Assembly (NCBI RefSeq): GCF_040611135.1
Contig: NZ_JBEXNL010000006.1
Span: forward strand, 124,001-188,000
Length of the DNA: 64,000 nucleotides
Source: Tsukamurella sp040611135
GTDB lineage: Bacteria > Actinomycetota > Actinomycetes > Mycobacteriales > Mycobacteriaceae
Direction: 5' to 3'
Shown piece by piece: positions 33,093 to 41,325 of this stretch (position 1 is its first letter; every line of letters starts with the position of its first letter). The translations under genes were made by a program, and so were the position numbers. A model generated the notes under the pieces. That model saw only the letters and a list, made by a program, of their open reading frames with translations, ran no database searches and was not told the DNA's origin.

Positions 33093-33477
33093 GGTCCACC
33101 TCCCCGACCGCCGGGCCGCCGAGCACCCTGCCGTTCTCGGCGGCGAACTTCACGTCGAACATCACGTCGTGCCCGCGGACCCGGCGCTCGTGCACGTCGG
33201 CGACGATCTGCTCGGGCGTCATCGGCCGCGTGGGCTCGGCGTGCAGGAAGTAGTGGAGCAGGCTGCCGTCGAGGTGCGGCTCGATCCAGAACTCCGAGGT
33301 CCCGGCGACCGGCCCCTCGACCTTCCAGCGGATCCCCAGATCGCCCCGGTCCTCGGTGACGGACAGGCGCAGGTCGGGGAACCAACCGCGCCACCGCTGC
33401 GCGCCCGCCAGCGCGGCGGCCACGGCACTCGGGTGGGCGGCGACGAAGGCGACGTCGGCCACTTGGATGGTGCTCAC
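33079..33477 (-). CDS. SRPBCC/START-type protein (Rv2186c-like)
   Basis: The 132-residue protein is a second small helix-grip protein, with ADVAFVAAHPSAVAAALAGAQRWRGWFPDL at the start and beta strands to about 100. It matches Rv2186c in length and position. It is the first gene of the coupled five-gene leftward operon, upstream of the TB16.3-like, ArsA-like, CxxC and ROK genes. The 166 bp between it and fadD15 should hold both divergent promoters. Confidence 0.82.
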   Translation of the reverse strand: MSTIQVADVAFVAAHPSAVAAALAGAQRWRGWFPDLRLSVTEDRGDLGIRWKVEGPVAGTSEFWIEPHLDGSLLHYFLHAEPTRPMTPEQIVADVHERRVRGHDVMFDVKFAAENGRVLGGPAVGEVDRVRR

Positions 33478-33643
33478 CTCCTAAGCTTCACACATCCGTG
33501 GTCGGGGCGGACGGTGCCGGGTCGGTTAGGCCCCGTCACGTGCCTGCGGTACGACGGTGCGGGGGTTGCCGCATGCCCCGAACACCCCCTTTGCCGCGGT
33601 GTAAGGTTCACCACATCACCAGCGATCACGACCCGGAGGATAC

Positions 33644-35452
33644 GTGCGCGAGATAAGCGTCCCTGCCAACTACACCATCGACCCCTCGGCCTCCACGGTC
33701 GATGTCGTGTTCGACGTGGCCCGCACCGATCCGGACAGCGTCCGGGTCAAGCGGCTGGTCGCGGGCAACTGGGAGCCGGTCACCTCGAAGCAGTACGAGC
33801 AGCAGATCCTCGGTGTCGCGAAGGGCCTCATCGCGCAGGGCGTCCAGCCGGGTGACCGGGTGGCGCTCATCTCGTCCACCCGGTACGAGTGGCCGCTCAT
33901 CGACTTCGCGATCTGGGCCGTCGGCGCCGTGACGGTGCCGGTGTACGAGACCAGCTCGGCCGGCCAGATCGACTGGATCCTGCAGGATTCCGATGCCGTG
34001 CTCATGGTCATCGAGGGTCCGAAGCAGGCCGCCGAGGTGGCCGAGCTGAAGGACCTGCACAAGGTCGCGCGGGTGCTGCGCATCGACCCCGAGGACGGGG
34101 AGAAGGGCGCCGTCGAGGCGCTCACCGCCGAGGGGGCCGACGCGGGCGTCACCGAGGAGCAGGTCCACGCGGGGCGTGCCGGCGTCAAGGCCGATGACCT
34201 CGCCACCCTGATCTACACGTCGGGCACCACGGGCCGTCCCAAGGGCTGCGAGCTCATGCACTCGAACCTCATGAGCGAGGCCGACGCGATCCTCGCCTCC
34301 CCCTTCGGCGACGCGATCCGGGGCGGCTCGAACGTGATGTTCCTGCCGCTGGCGCACGTCCTGGCCCGCGCCGTGAACATCGCCTGCTTCAAGGGCGGCG
34401 CCGTGGTCGGCCACTTCAACGACACCCGCAACCTGGTGCCGCAGTTCTCCGTCTTCCAGCCCACGCTGATCCTCTCGGTGCCCCGCGTGTTCGAGAAGGT
34501 CTTCGCGTCGGCGCAGCAGAGCGCCGTCGACGGCGGCAAGGGCAAGATCTTCGAGGCGGCCGTGCAGACCGCGATCGAGTACAGCCAGTCGCTGGACAAC
34601 GGGGGCCCCGGCCTGCTGCTCAAGGCCAAGCACGCGCTCTTCGACAAGCTCGTGTTCGGCAAGCTCAAGTCCGCGCTCGGCGGGAACTGCAAGGTCGCGA
34701 TCTCGGGCGGCGCACCGCTGGGTGCGCGGCTCGGCCACTTCTTCCGCGGCGTCGGCGTCACCGTGATGGAGGGCTACGGCCTCACCGAGACCACTGCGGC
34801 CGTCACCGTCAACGTGGCGGGCGCACAGAAGATCGGCAGCGTCGGCCGGCCGCTGGCCGGGCAGGCCGCGAAGATCGCCGAGGACGGCGAGATCATGCTC
34901 AAGGGATCCGTCGTGTTCCGCGGGTACTGGCGCAACGAGGAGGCCACGAAGACCGCGATCGAGGACGGCTGGTTCCACACCGGCGATCTCGGCTCGATCG
35001 ACGACGACGGCTTCCTGTCGATCACCGGCCGCAAGAAGGAGCTCATCGTCACCGCCGGCGGCAAGAACGTCTCCCCCGCGGGCCTCGAGGACGCCCTGCG
35101 CGGCAACGCCCTCATCTCCCAGGCCATGGTGGTCGGCGACGCACAGCCCTTCATCGCCGCGCTGGTGACCATCGACCCGGAGGCCTTCCCGCAGTGGAAG
35201 TCCGCCAACGGTAAGCCCGAGTCGGCCACCGTCGCCGATCTGCGCACCGATCCCGATCTGGTGGCCGAGATCAACCGGGCCGTCGCCGTCGCCAACGAGA
35301 CCGTGTCCAAGGCCGAGGCCATCAAGAAGGTCCGGATCCTTCCCGAGGACTTCTCCGAGGAGACCGGCGAGATGACGCCGACCATGAAGGTCAAGCGCAA
35401 TGTCGTGTCGCAGAAGTACGCCGACGACATCGCGGAGATGTACGCCAAGTAG
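33644..35452 (+). CDS. fadD15: Long-chain fatty-acid-CoA ligase FadD15
   Basis: AMP-forming ligase of 602 residues, orthologous in position and length to Rv2187. ATP motif YTSGTTGRPKG near 190, adenylation motif GYGLTETTAA near 380, TGDLGSIDDDG near 448 and catalytic Lys in PTMKVKRN near 585. It loads CoA on long-chain fatty acids for lipid synthesis or breakdown. The GTG start has CGGAGG 5 bases upstream. A strong terminator follows the stop. Confidence 0.93.
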   Translation: MREISVPANYTIDPSASTVDVVFDVARTDPDSVRVKRLVAGNWEPVTSKQYEQQILGVAKGLIAQGVQPGDRVALISSTRYEWPLIDFAIWAVGAVTVPVYETSSAGQIDWILQDSDAVLMVIEGPKQAAEVAELKDLHKVARVLRIDPEDGEKGAVEALTAEGADAGVTEEQVHAGRAGVKADDLATLIYTSGTTGRPKGCELMHSNLMSEADAILASPFGDAIRGGSNVMFLPLAHVLARAVNIACFKGGAVVGHFNDTRNLVPQFSVFQPTLILSVPRVFEKVFASAQQSAVDGGKGKIFEAAVQTAIEYSQSLDNGGPGLLLKAKHALFDKLVFGKLKSALGGNCKVAISGGAPLGARLGHFFRGVGVTVMEGYGLTETTAAVTVNVAGAQKIGSVGRPLAGQAAKIAEDGEIMLKGSVVFRGYWRNEEATKTAIEDGWFHTGDLGSIDDDGFLSITGRKKELIVTAGGKNVSPAGLEDALRGNALISQAMVVGDAQPFIAALVTIDPEAFPQWKSANGKPESATVADLRTDPDLVAEINRAVAVANETVSKAEAIKKVRILPEDFSEETGEMTPTMKVKRNVVSQKYADDIAEMYAK

Positions 35453-35461
35453 TCCTCGAAC

Positions 35462-35503
35462 ACAGCACCGCCGCACCGGATTCCGGTGCGGCGGCTGTCG
35501 TTT
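35462..35503 (+). terminator. Terminator after fadD15
   Basis: A 13-bp perfect stem (CCGCCGCACCGGA with its complement, minimal loop), extended by ACAG/CTGT, starts 16 bp after the stop and is followed by CGTTTCCCC. The T-run is short. Confidence 0.75.
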
Positions 35504-35601
35504 CCCCTCCCCTTCGGACCTTTGGTGCGTGTCGGCGACGACACGCCGAGCGCCCGTCGCAGAGTTCCACCGAAGATCGACGCCGGGCCGCGGCGCGGGG
35601 A

Positions 35602-36732
35602 TCAGTACGGGTTGAGCAGGGTCTGGAGGCGGTGGCCGAGGCGGCGCCAGTCGAAGTGCTCACCCACCAGTTCGCGGCCCCGCGCACCCATCGCGGCCGC
35701 GCGGTCGGGATCGGCGAGCAGGCCGGCGACGGCGTCCGCGATGGCCTCGACGTCACGACCCGGGACGACGTGCCCCGACTCGCCCTCCCACACCGTCTCC
35801 GGGGCACCGCCCGAGTCCCCCGCCACGACCGGCTTGCCGGTCGCCGAGGCCTCGAGGAAGACGATGCCGAGCCCCTCCACGTCGAGGCCCGCGCCGCGCG
35901 TGCGACAGGGCATGGCGAAGACATCGCCGAGGTTGTGATGTGCCGCCAGCTCATCGGCGGGAACGCCGCCGGTGAAGATCACGTGCTCCTCGACCCCGAC
36001 GCTGCGCACCAGCTTGTGCAGCGTCTCCGCGTAGGGGCCGCCGCCGACGACGACGAGCCTCGCCCCGGGAACCTGCGCGCGGATCCGCGGCAGCGCGCGG
36101 ATGAGCATGTCCTGGCCCTTGCGCGGTACGAGCCGCGACAGGCACAGGACCACGGGCTCGTCGTCGCCCAGGCCGTACCGTCGCCGGAGCTCCGCGCGGG
36201 CGGCACCGTCGGGCCGGAAGACGTCCGTGTCGACGCCGGGCGGGAGGTGCTCCAGCGCGGCCCGCGGACCGAACGCGGCGGCGAACCTGCCGCGGGTGTA
36301 CGTGCTGACGTAGGTCGTGACGTCGGTGGTTTCGCCGATGCGGCGCAGGCACGCGCGCGACGGCGGGAGCATCGACCAGCCGACCTCGTGGCCGTGCGTG
36401 GAGGCGACCGTGCGCAGGGCCCCCGCGTCCTTGAGCGGGGCGCCGAGCAGTGCGAGCGGCGCGGCGGCGCCGAACCAGACCGTTTCGATGTCCCTGTCGC
36501 GCACCAGGTCCCGGGCGCGACCGAACGCGTCGGGGGTGGGCAGCAGGAGCGACGTGGGGTGGCGCACAACCTCGAAGGGCTGCGCGGCGTCGTACTCCTC
36601 GCTGCCGCGCCAGCGCGATGCGTACACCACCAGCTCGTCGGCCGGAAGCTGCCGGACGAACGCCTGGAGGTAGGTCTGGATCCCGCCGGGGCGGGGTGGA
36701 AAGTCGTTGGTGACCAGCAGCGTGCGCGGCAT
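35602..36732 (-). CDS. pimB: Mannosyltransferase PimB (GT4)
   Basis: GDP-mannose-dependent GT-B enzyme of 376 residues that adds the second mannose to phosphatidylinositol mannoside (Rv2188c type) on the cytoplasmic face. N-terminal domain with DFPPRPGGIQTYL near 10; C-terminal domain with CLSRLVPRKGQDMLI near 205, GGGPYAETL, and the E-x7-E-like segment GLGIVFLEASATGKPVV near 310. The ATG is 8 bases after a TAGGCT box, suggesting a short or absent leader. With MptA it makes PIM/lipomannan synthesis the clearest envelope theme of the window. Confidence 0.92.
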   Translation of the reverse strand: MPRTLLVTNDFPPRPGGIQTYLQAFVRQLPADELVVYASRWRGSEEYDAAQPFEVVRHPTSLLLPTPDAFGRARDLVRDRDIETVWFGAAAPLALLGAPLKDAGALRTVASTHGHEVGWSMLPPSRACLRRIGETTDVTTYVSTYTRGRFAAAFGPRAALEHLPPGVDTDVFRPDGAARAELRRRYGLGDDEPVVLCLSRLVPRKGQDMLIRALPRIRAQVPGARLVVVGGGPYAETLHKLVRSVGVEEHVIFTGGVPADELAAHHNLGDVFAMPCRTRGAGLDVEGLGIVFLEASATGKPVVAGDSGGAPETVWEGESGHVVPGRDVEAIADAVAGLLADPDRAAAMGARGRELVGEHFDWRRLGHRLQTLLNPY

Positions 36733-36740
36733 GGTGACTG

Positions 36741-36746
36741 AGCCTA
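36741..36746 (-). promoter_or_regulatory. -10 box of pimB
   Basis: TAGGCT read leftward, 8 bases before the pimB ATG, in the gap after the NlpC/P60 gene. Confidence 0.45.
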
Positions 36747-36747
36747 G

Positions 36748-37791
36748 CTAGTAGCGGACGGCCGCCTTGTAGGGGCCCGCCGCGTCGATCGGCACGACCT
36801 GGACGGGGACGCCGTAGGTGGAGGCGTGCACCACCTTTCCATCGCCCACGTACATGCCGACGTGCGTGGCGGCGGCGTAGTAGACGATGATGTCGCCGGG
36901 CTGCAGAGCGTCCCGCGAGACGGGCTGCCCGCCGCTGAGCTGGGCCTGCGAGGTGCGCGGCAGCGACTTGCCGGACTGCTGGTAGGCCCAGACCATCAGG
37001 CCCGAGCAGTCGAACTGGCCGGGGCCTGATGCGCCCCAGGCGTAGGGCATGCCGACGCGGGTGACCGCGGCGCGCACGGCGGCCAGCTCCGCGGTGCTCC
37101 CCGGCGGCACCTTGCTGGGGTCGAAGGGCGTCGGCTTGCCGATGAGCGAGCCGCGCTGCGCCCCGGTCAACCGGTCGTAGATCGCCTTGATCCGCGCGAT
37201 CTCCTGGGCGAGGCGGGACTTCTTCTCCCGCAGGTCCGCGGCCTTCTTCTCGGCCTCGGTCTTCGTGGTGTCGGCGGCCTTCGCCGCCTCGTCGGCCCGC
37301 TTCGCGGCCGAGTCGGCCTCGGTCTTCGACTTCTTGAACGCGGCGACGGTGGCGACCACGTCGCGGTTGATGAAGTCCAGAGTGGACATCTGATCGAGCA
37401 TCTGCTGCGGCGAATCGCTCACGAGCAGCGCATAGGTGCGGTTCGTCCGCGAGCCCTTGTAGTTCGCGACGACCACCGCGTCGATCTGCGGCTGCAACGC
37501 GGCCTGGCGCGCCTGAACGGCGGTGACCTCGCGCTTCGCGGCGACCAGGGTGGCGTCCGCGGCGCGCTTGGCGGCGGTGGCCTTCGCGGCGTCGTCCTGC
37601 GCCGCCTTCGCCGCCTCGTTCGTCGCAGAGGCCTGCTCGGACAGGTCCTTGTACTGCTTGAGAGCTGCGTCGGCGGTGTCCGGATCCGCAGTCGCGCTGC
37701 CGACCACGGTGAGCCCCGCGACCATGCACAGAGCGGCGGACGCGGCGATGCCACGCGCCAGCAGGGAGCGGGGCTGAGAGATCGATGACAC
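36748..37791 (-). CDS. NlpC/P60 peptidoglycan hydrolase with coiled coil (Rv2190c-like)
   Basis: Secreted endopeptidase that cleaves peptidoglycan stem peptides. After a signal peptide (about 1-36) comes a long Ala/Lys/Glu coiled coil to about 210, then an NlpC/P60 domain with catalytic Cys in QFDCSGLMVW, His in ATHVGMYVGDGKVVHAS. The coiled coil probably restrains or positions the enzyme as in RipA-type proteins. The GTG at 37791 is chosen for GGAAGGA upstream and a normal signal peptide; a GTG at 37866 would add 25 basic residues and sit 12 bp after the upstream gene. Part of the riboswitch-led operon. Confidence 0.88.
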   Translation of the reverse strand: MSSISQPRSLLARGIAASAALCMVAGLTVVGSATADPDTADAALKQYKDLSEQASATNEAAKAAQDDAAKATAAKRAADATLVAAKREVTAVQARQAALQPQIDAVVVANYKGSRTNRTYALLVSDSPQQMLDQMSTLDFINRDVVATVAAFKKSKTEADSAAKRADEAAKAADTTKTEAEKKAADLREKKSRLAQEIARIKAIYDRLTGAQRGSLIGKPTPFDPSKVPPGSTAELAAVRAAVTRVGMPYAWGASGPGQFDCSGLMVWAYQQSGKSLPRTSQAQLSGGQPVSRDALQPGDIIVYYAAATHVGMYVGDGKVVHASTYGVPVQVVPIDAAGPYKAAVRY

Positions 37792-37878
37792 GGCCGAGCG
37801 GGTCCTTCCAGACTGACGTCGCGAGGCTCCTGCCCCGCGACGAGCTGTGATTGCGGTGGCAATCACAGCAAGGTTACG

Positions 37879-38547
37879 TCAGTAACGTCGAGCGGAGTAC
37901 ACGGACATCTCGTTGAGCGGGCTCACCTTCACGGGGATGCCGTAGTTCACCGAGTGGACGACCTTGCCGTTGCCGATGTAGAGGGCGGCGTGGCTGCCGC
38001 CGTTGTAGATCACGATGTCGCCGGGCTGGAGGTCCGCGATGGCCACTGCGCGACCGCCGCCGAGCTGGCCGTAGCTGTCGCGCGGCACGGTGATTCCGGC
38101 CTGCTTCATGGACCAGTAGACGAGTCCCGAGCAGTCGAACGAGGTCGGGCCGGCGGATCCGTACGAGTAGGGCAGGCCTTGGCGCGACAGCGCGGCCTGC
38201 ACGACCTTGGCCTTCGCGCCACCGGGCTGCACGCCGGCGACGGTGGTCTCGCCCGGCTTCGGGGCGATCGCGATGCCGGTGACGATGTTCGGGCGGGCCG
38301 TGGTGTTCCGCGTGGCGGCCACCTGAGCCGCTGCAGGCGCGACCTTGGCCGCGGGCTTCGCCACGGGCTTCCCGACGGGGGCGGGCTTGACCTCCGGGGC
38401 CTGCGGCGCGGGAGCCGCAGGGGCGGGCGCTGCGAAGGCGACCGCGGGAGCGGCGAGCGTACCGATGGTGACAGCGCCGGCGGCGAGGGCGCCGCGCGCG
38501 ACGGTGGCGCCCTTGCTGGGCTGCGGCTGAAGCCGGTGTTTCGCCAC
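37879..38547 (-). CDS. NlpC/P60 peptidoglycan hydrolase
   Basis: Secreted 222-residue protein: signal peptide or membrane anchor (about 15-40), a Pro/Ala/Lys-rich wall-spanning linker to about 85, and an NlpC/P60 domain with SFDCSGLVYW catalytic Cys and SHAALYIGNGKVVHS His. It lies directly behind a ydaO-type c-di-AMP riboswitch, so expression should respond to that nucleotide, and it is followed by a second NlpC/P60 gene. The GTG start has TTAGGAG 9 bases upstream, which is close to the riboswitch 3' end. Confidence 0.93.
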   Translation of the reverse strand: MAKHRLQPQPSKGATVARGALAAGAVTIGTLAAPAVAFAAPAPAAPAPQAPEVKPAPVGKPVAKPAAKVAPAAAQVAATRNTTARPNIVTGIAIAPKPGETTVAGVQPGGAKAKVVQAALSRQGLPYSYGSAGPTSFDCSGLVYWSMKQAGITVPRDSYGQLGGGRAVAIADLQPGDIVIYNGGSHAALYIGNGKVVHSVNYGIPVKVSPLNEMSVYSARRY

Positions 38548-38564
38548 GAAGGGTTTCTCCTAAG

Positions 38565-38754
38565 TTTCTTCCCGACCGCCGACCGAGTTAGCTGACGGGT
38601 TCGGGCGAGGAAGATGCCCTACCCCGGAGGCTCGAAAGACCTCCGGCGATTCACCCCGGATAACACGTGTGGGTCCCCGGCGAGGCCTCGCGGCCTCTTA
38701 GGCGGTGACCTCGGGAGACGGAGCGGTTTTCGCCCCGGGCTCCTCCGCAAGGTC
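38565..38754 (-). ncRNA. ydaO/yuaA-type cyclic-di-AMP riboswitch
   Basis: Read leftward, the leader contains the conserved blocks of this class in order: GGGGACCCAC (38678-38668), GGGGTGAATC (38657-38648), GGGTAGGGC (about 38625-38617), and CCCGAACCCGTCAGCTAAC (about 38605-38587). The spacing between blocks fits the pseudo-two-fold fold. In actinobacteria this riboswitch commonly precedes cell-wall hydrolase genes such as NlpC/P60 and Rpf, as here. Edges are approximate. The class is usually an OFF switch on c-di-AMP binding; no strong terminator is visible between it and the gene. Confidence 0.9.
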
Positions 38755-38760
38755 TCAGAA

Positions 38761-38766
38761 AGATTA
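38761..38766 (-). promoter_or_regulatory. -10 box of the riboswitch-led operon
   Basis: TAATCT read leftward, about 7-8 bases before the expected 5' end of the riboswitch. Confidence 0.6.
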
Positions 38767-38834
38767 CGAAACGGAAACGCCGCTGTCTAGCCGGACGCGC
38801 CGAGAAGCGCCGTCCGATCGGCCCCAGGGGCCGC

Positions 38835-39068
38835 CTATCCGGCCTGTTCGTACTGGTCAGGCACCGCGCGGAGCAGCGGCAACATTCCTTCGCTCGCGAA
38901 CGCCGCGATCGCGTCGTTCAGGCCCGGTTCGGCCGTGATCGCCGGCGCCGGGGGCGATGCTGCGGCCGGCGCCGCCACGACCACCGGCCCCAGGAGGAAG
39001 CCCACGGAGCAATCGCCGCAGGCGCGGGGCTCGGCGGGGCAAGTGGCGCAGTCGACATGCAGAGCCAT
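38835..39068 (-). CDS. Small Cys-rich conserved protein (possible metal-binding)
   Basis: The 77-residue protein starts MALHVDCATCP and has four cysteines arranged C-x2-C-x5-C-x2-C in its first 20 residues, a pattern suited to zinc or iron-sulfur binding. A hydrophobic Ala/Val/Pro stretch and an amphipathic end follow. Similar small proteins accompany the NlpC/exonuclease genes in other actinobacteria. The ATG is preceded by a G-rich stretch (GGGAACC). Function is unknown. Confidence 0.75.
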   Translation of the reverse strand: MALHVDCATCPAEPRACGDCSVGFLLGPVVVAAPAAASPPAPAITAEPGLNDAIAAFASEGMLPLLRAVPDQYEQAG

Positions 39069-39122
39069 GACGGTGGTTCCCTTCGTTCGATCGTCTCGAT
39101 GCGGCGACGGTATGCCGGACGG

Positions 39123-39166
39123 CCGACAAGTTTCGCGCGCCCGTTCGGGACGGGAGGACTTGTCGG
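39123..39166. promoter_or_regulatory. CCGACAAGT/ACTTGTCGG inverted repeat
   Basis: 9-bp perfect arms separated by 26 bp, in the 120-bp divergent region between the small Cys protein and the exonuclease gene. It can be two half-sites or a stem. Confidence 0.45.
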
Positions 39167-39176
39167 TGGGGTGTTC

Positions 39177-39182
39177 TACGGT
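39177..39182 (+). promoter_or_regulatory. -10 box of the exonuclease gene
   Basis: TACGGT, 6 bases before the ATG at 39189, with no ribosome binding site between. Confidence 0.5.
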
Positions 39183-39188
39183 CTCGGC

Positions 39189-41018
39189 ATGCAGCTCAGC
39201 CTGGACGACCTCGAGACGGGCGCCACGGACCCGGCGCTCCGGGACGTGACCTTCGTCGTGGTCGACTTGGAGACCACGGGCGGCTCGCCGAAAGGGGGCG
39301 ATGCGATCACCGAGATCGGTGCGGTCAAGGTGCGCGGCGGCGAGGTGCTGGGCGAGTTCGGCACGCTGGTCGATCCGGGGCGCGGGATCTCGCCGCACAT
39401 CACCCACCTCACGGGCATCACCACCGCGATGGTCACCGGCGCCCCGCGGATCGAGTCCGTGCTCCCTGCGTTCCTCGAGTTCGCGCACGGCGCGGTCCTG
39501 GTCGCGCACAACGCCCGGTTCGACATGGGCTTCCTCAAAGCCGCGGCCGCCGCCACCGGCACGCCCTGGCCGAAGGCGCAGACGCTGTGCACCGTCCAGC
39601 TGGCGCGCCGGGTGCTCACGCGGGACGAGGCACCGTCGGTCAAACTGAGCGAGCTGGCGCGCCTGTTCCGCACCGAGACCACCCCCAACCACCGCGCGCT
39701 CGACGATGCGCGGGCCACGGTCGAGGTGTTGCACGGGCTCATCGGGCGCGTCGGCAACCAGGGCATCCACACGCTCGGGGAACTGCGCGGGCACCTGCCC
39801 TCGGTCACGCCGCAGCAGCGCGCGAAGCGGCACCTCGCGGACCCGCTGCCCGAACGACCGGGCGTCTACCTCTTCCGCGGGCCGGGGAACGAGGTGTTGT
39901 ACGTCGGTACGTCGGGCGACCTGCGCCGTCGCGTGCGCAGCTACTTCACCGCGGGCGAGACGCGCGGGCGCATCAAGGAGATGGTGGCACTCGCTGAGCG
40001 GGTGGACCATGTCGAGTGCGCGCACGCGCTCGAGGCCGCGGCCCGCGAGCTGCGCCTCATCGCGGCGCACACTCCCCCGTACAACCGCCGCTCGAAGTAT
40101 CCGAAGCGCGGCTGGTGGATCTGCCTGACCGTCGAACCCTTTCCGAGGCTCGCGGTCAAACGGTCCGCCCCGGCGGGCGCGCCGAGCCTCGGGCCGGTCC
40201 GCTCGCGAGCCGACGCGGCGGATCTCGCGGACCTCCTCGCCGACACGTGCGGCCTCCGCACGTGCACGACCCGACTCCGGGCCGGCGCGGCCCACACGTG
40301 CGCCCTGGGGCCCGACGGTGCGCCTCCCCTCGGCGGGTGCCGGGCCTCAGTCGCGACGCCGGAGCCGGCCGCGCTGTACCGCCCCCGCGCCGACCGGGCC
40401 GCGTCGGCGCTCTCGGGCCGGTCGTCGGAGGTCTTCGACGCGCTCCAGGCACGGCTCGCCGTGCTCGCGGAGCGGGAGTTCTTCGAATCCGCGGCGCGGC
40501 TGCGCGATCGCACCGCGCACCTGATCGACCTGGTGCTCCGTTCACACGCGCTGGTGGCCTTCGCGGACGTGCCCGAGCTGTCGATCGCACATCCCGACGG
40601 GGCCGGCGGCTGGGAGCTGTCCATCGTCCGGCACGGCCGCCTCGCCGCGGCCGGGACGGCACCGCGCGGCGTGCCGCCGATGCCGGTCTTCGAGCAGCTG
40701 CGGGCGGGCGCGGAATCGGTCTACGAGGCGAGCGGGGACACCGTCGCCGCGCCGGACGTGCCCGACACGCTGTTCCCGGCGGACACGCTGCACGGTGCCA
40801 GCCCCGAGGAGGCGTCGCTGCTGCGGCGATGGGCACTGCGGCCGGGTACCCGCATCGTCGACGTGCAGGGAACGTGGGGCGAGCCGATCAACGGCGCCGG
40901 CCGCTGGCTCGACTGGGCGGAACGGGCGGGCGAAGCGGGGCGCGACGCCCGCTCGGCCGCGGCGCATCCGCGCGGGCCCGCCAGGCAATACAGTGAGGAG
41001 GCCACGCATGCCGCGTGA
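39189..41018 (+). CDS. DEDD exonuclease / GIY-YIG (UvrC-like) fusion protein
   Basis: The 609-residue protein matches Rv2191. An N-terminal DEDDh exonuclease domain like DnaQ (VVVDLETTGG near 20, HNARFDMGFL near 103, HRALDDARAT near 165) is followed by a GIY-YIG nuclease domain (PGVYLFRGPGNEVLYVGTSGDLRRR near 225) and a UvrC-like C-terminal part. It probably acts in DNA repair or proofreading, perhaps as an alternative UvrC. The ATG at 39189 is preferred to an upstream in-frame start because of the -10 box 6 bases before it and the family N-terminus MQLSLDDL. Confidence 0.88.
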   Translation: MQLSLDDLETGATDPALRDVTFVVVDLETTGGSPKGGDAITEIGAVKVRGGEVLGEFGTLVDPGRGISPHITHLTGITTAMVTGAPRIESVLPAFLEFAHGAVLVAHNARFDMGFLKAAAAATGTPWPKAQTLCTVQLARRVLTRDEAPSVKLSELARLFRTETTPNHRALDDARATVEVLHGLIGRVGNQGIHTLGELRGHLPSVTPQQRAKRHLADPLPERPGVYLFRGPGNEVLYVGTSGDLRRRVRSYFTAGETRGRIKEMVALAERVDHVECAHALEAAARELRLIAAHTPPYNRRSKYPKRGWWICLTVEPFPRLAVKRSAPAGAPSLGPVRSRADAADLADLLADTCGLRTCTTRLRAGAAHTCALGPDGAPPLGGCRASVATPEPAALYRPRADRAASALSGRSSEVFDALQARLAVLAEREFFESAARLRDRTAHLIDLVLRSHALVAFADVPELSIAHPDGAGGWELSIVRHGRLAAAGTAPRGVPPMPVFEQLRAGAESVYEASGDTVAAPDVPDTLFPADTLHGASPEEASLLRRWALRPGTRIVDVQGTWGEPINGAGRWLDWAERAGEAGRDARSAAAHPRGPARQYSEEATHAA

Positions 41019-41043
41019 GTAGAGCAACCGAAAGGCCGCGTAC

Positions 41044-41319
41044 GTGATCACCGCGATCGTCCTCATCAACGCCGACGTGCACCGCATCCCCGAGACCGCG
41101 CAGGCCGTGGCGAACGTCGAGGGCGTGACCGAGGTCTACTCCTGCGCGGGCGACATCGATCTCATCGCGAAGGTGCGCGTGCGGCAGCACGACGAGATCG
41201 CCGAGGTCGTCACCGAGAAGATCAACCGCATCGACGGCGTCGCGAGCACGTCCACCCACATCGCCTTCCGCGAGTACGCCTCCGCGGACGTCGACGCCGG
41301 TTTCGACATCGGGAACTGA
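41044..41319 (+). CDS. Stand-alone Lrp/AsnC ligand-binding (RAM) protein
   Basis: The 91-residue protein contains only the alpha-beta RAM domain of Lrp/AsnC regulators (ITAIVLINADVHRIPETAQA, AGDIDLIAKVRV, STHIAFREY) and lacks a helix-turn-helix. Such proteins form oligomers that sense amino acids or modulate partner regulators. It lies 25 bp after the exonuclease gene and near trpD, so an amino-acid link is possible but unproven. GAAAGG is about 9 bases before the GTG start. Confidence 0.88.
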   Translation: MITAIVLINADVHRIPETAQAVANVEGVTEVYSCAGDIDLIAKVRVRQHDEIAEVVTEKINRIDGVASTSTHIAFREYASADVDAGFDIGN

Positions 41320-41325
41320 CCGCCC

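Noticed and set aside
39057..39188. Upstream ATG for the exonuclease gene
   Set aside because: It would overlap the divergent Cys-protein start region, and the family N-terminus and -10 spacing favour 39189.
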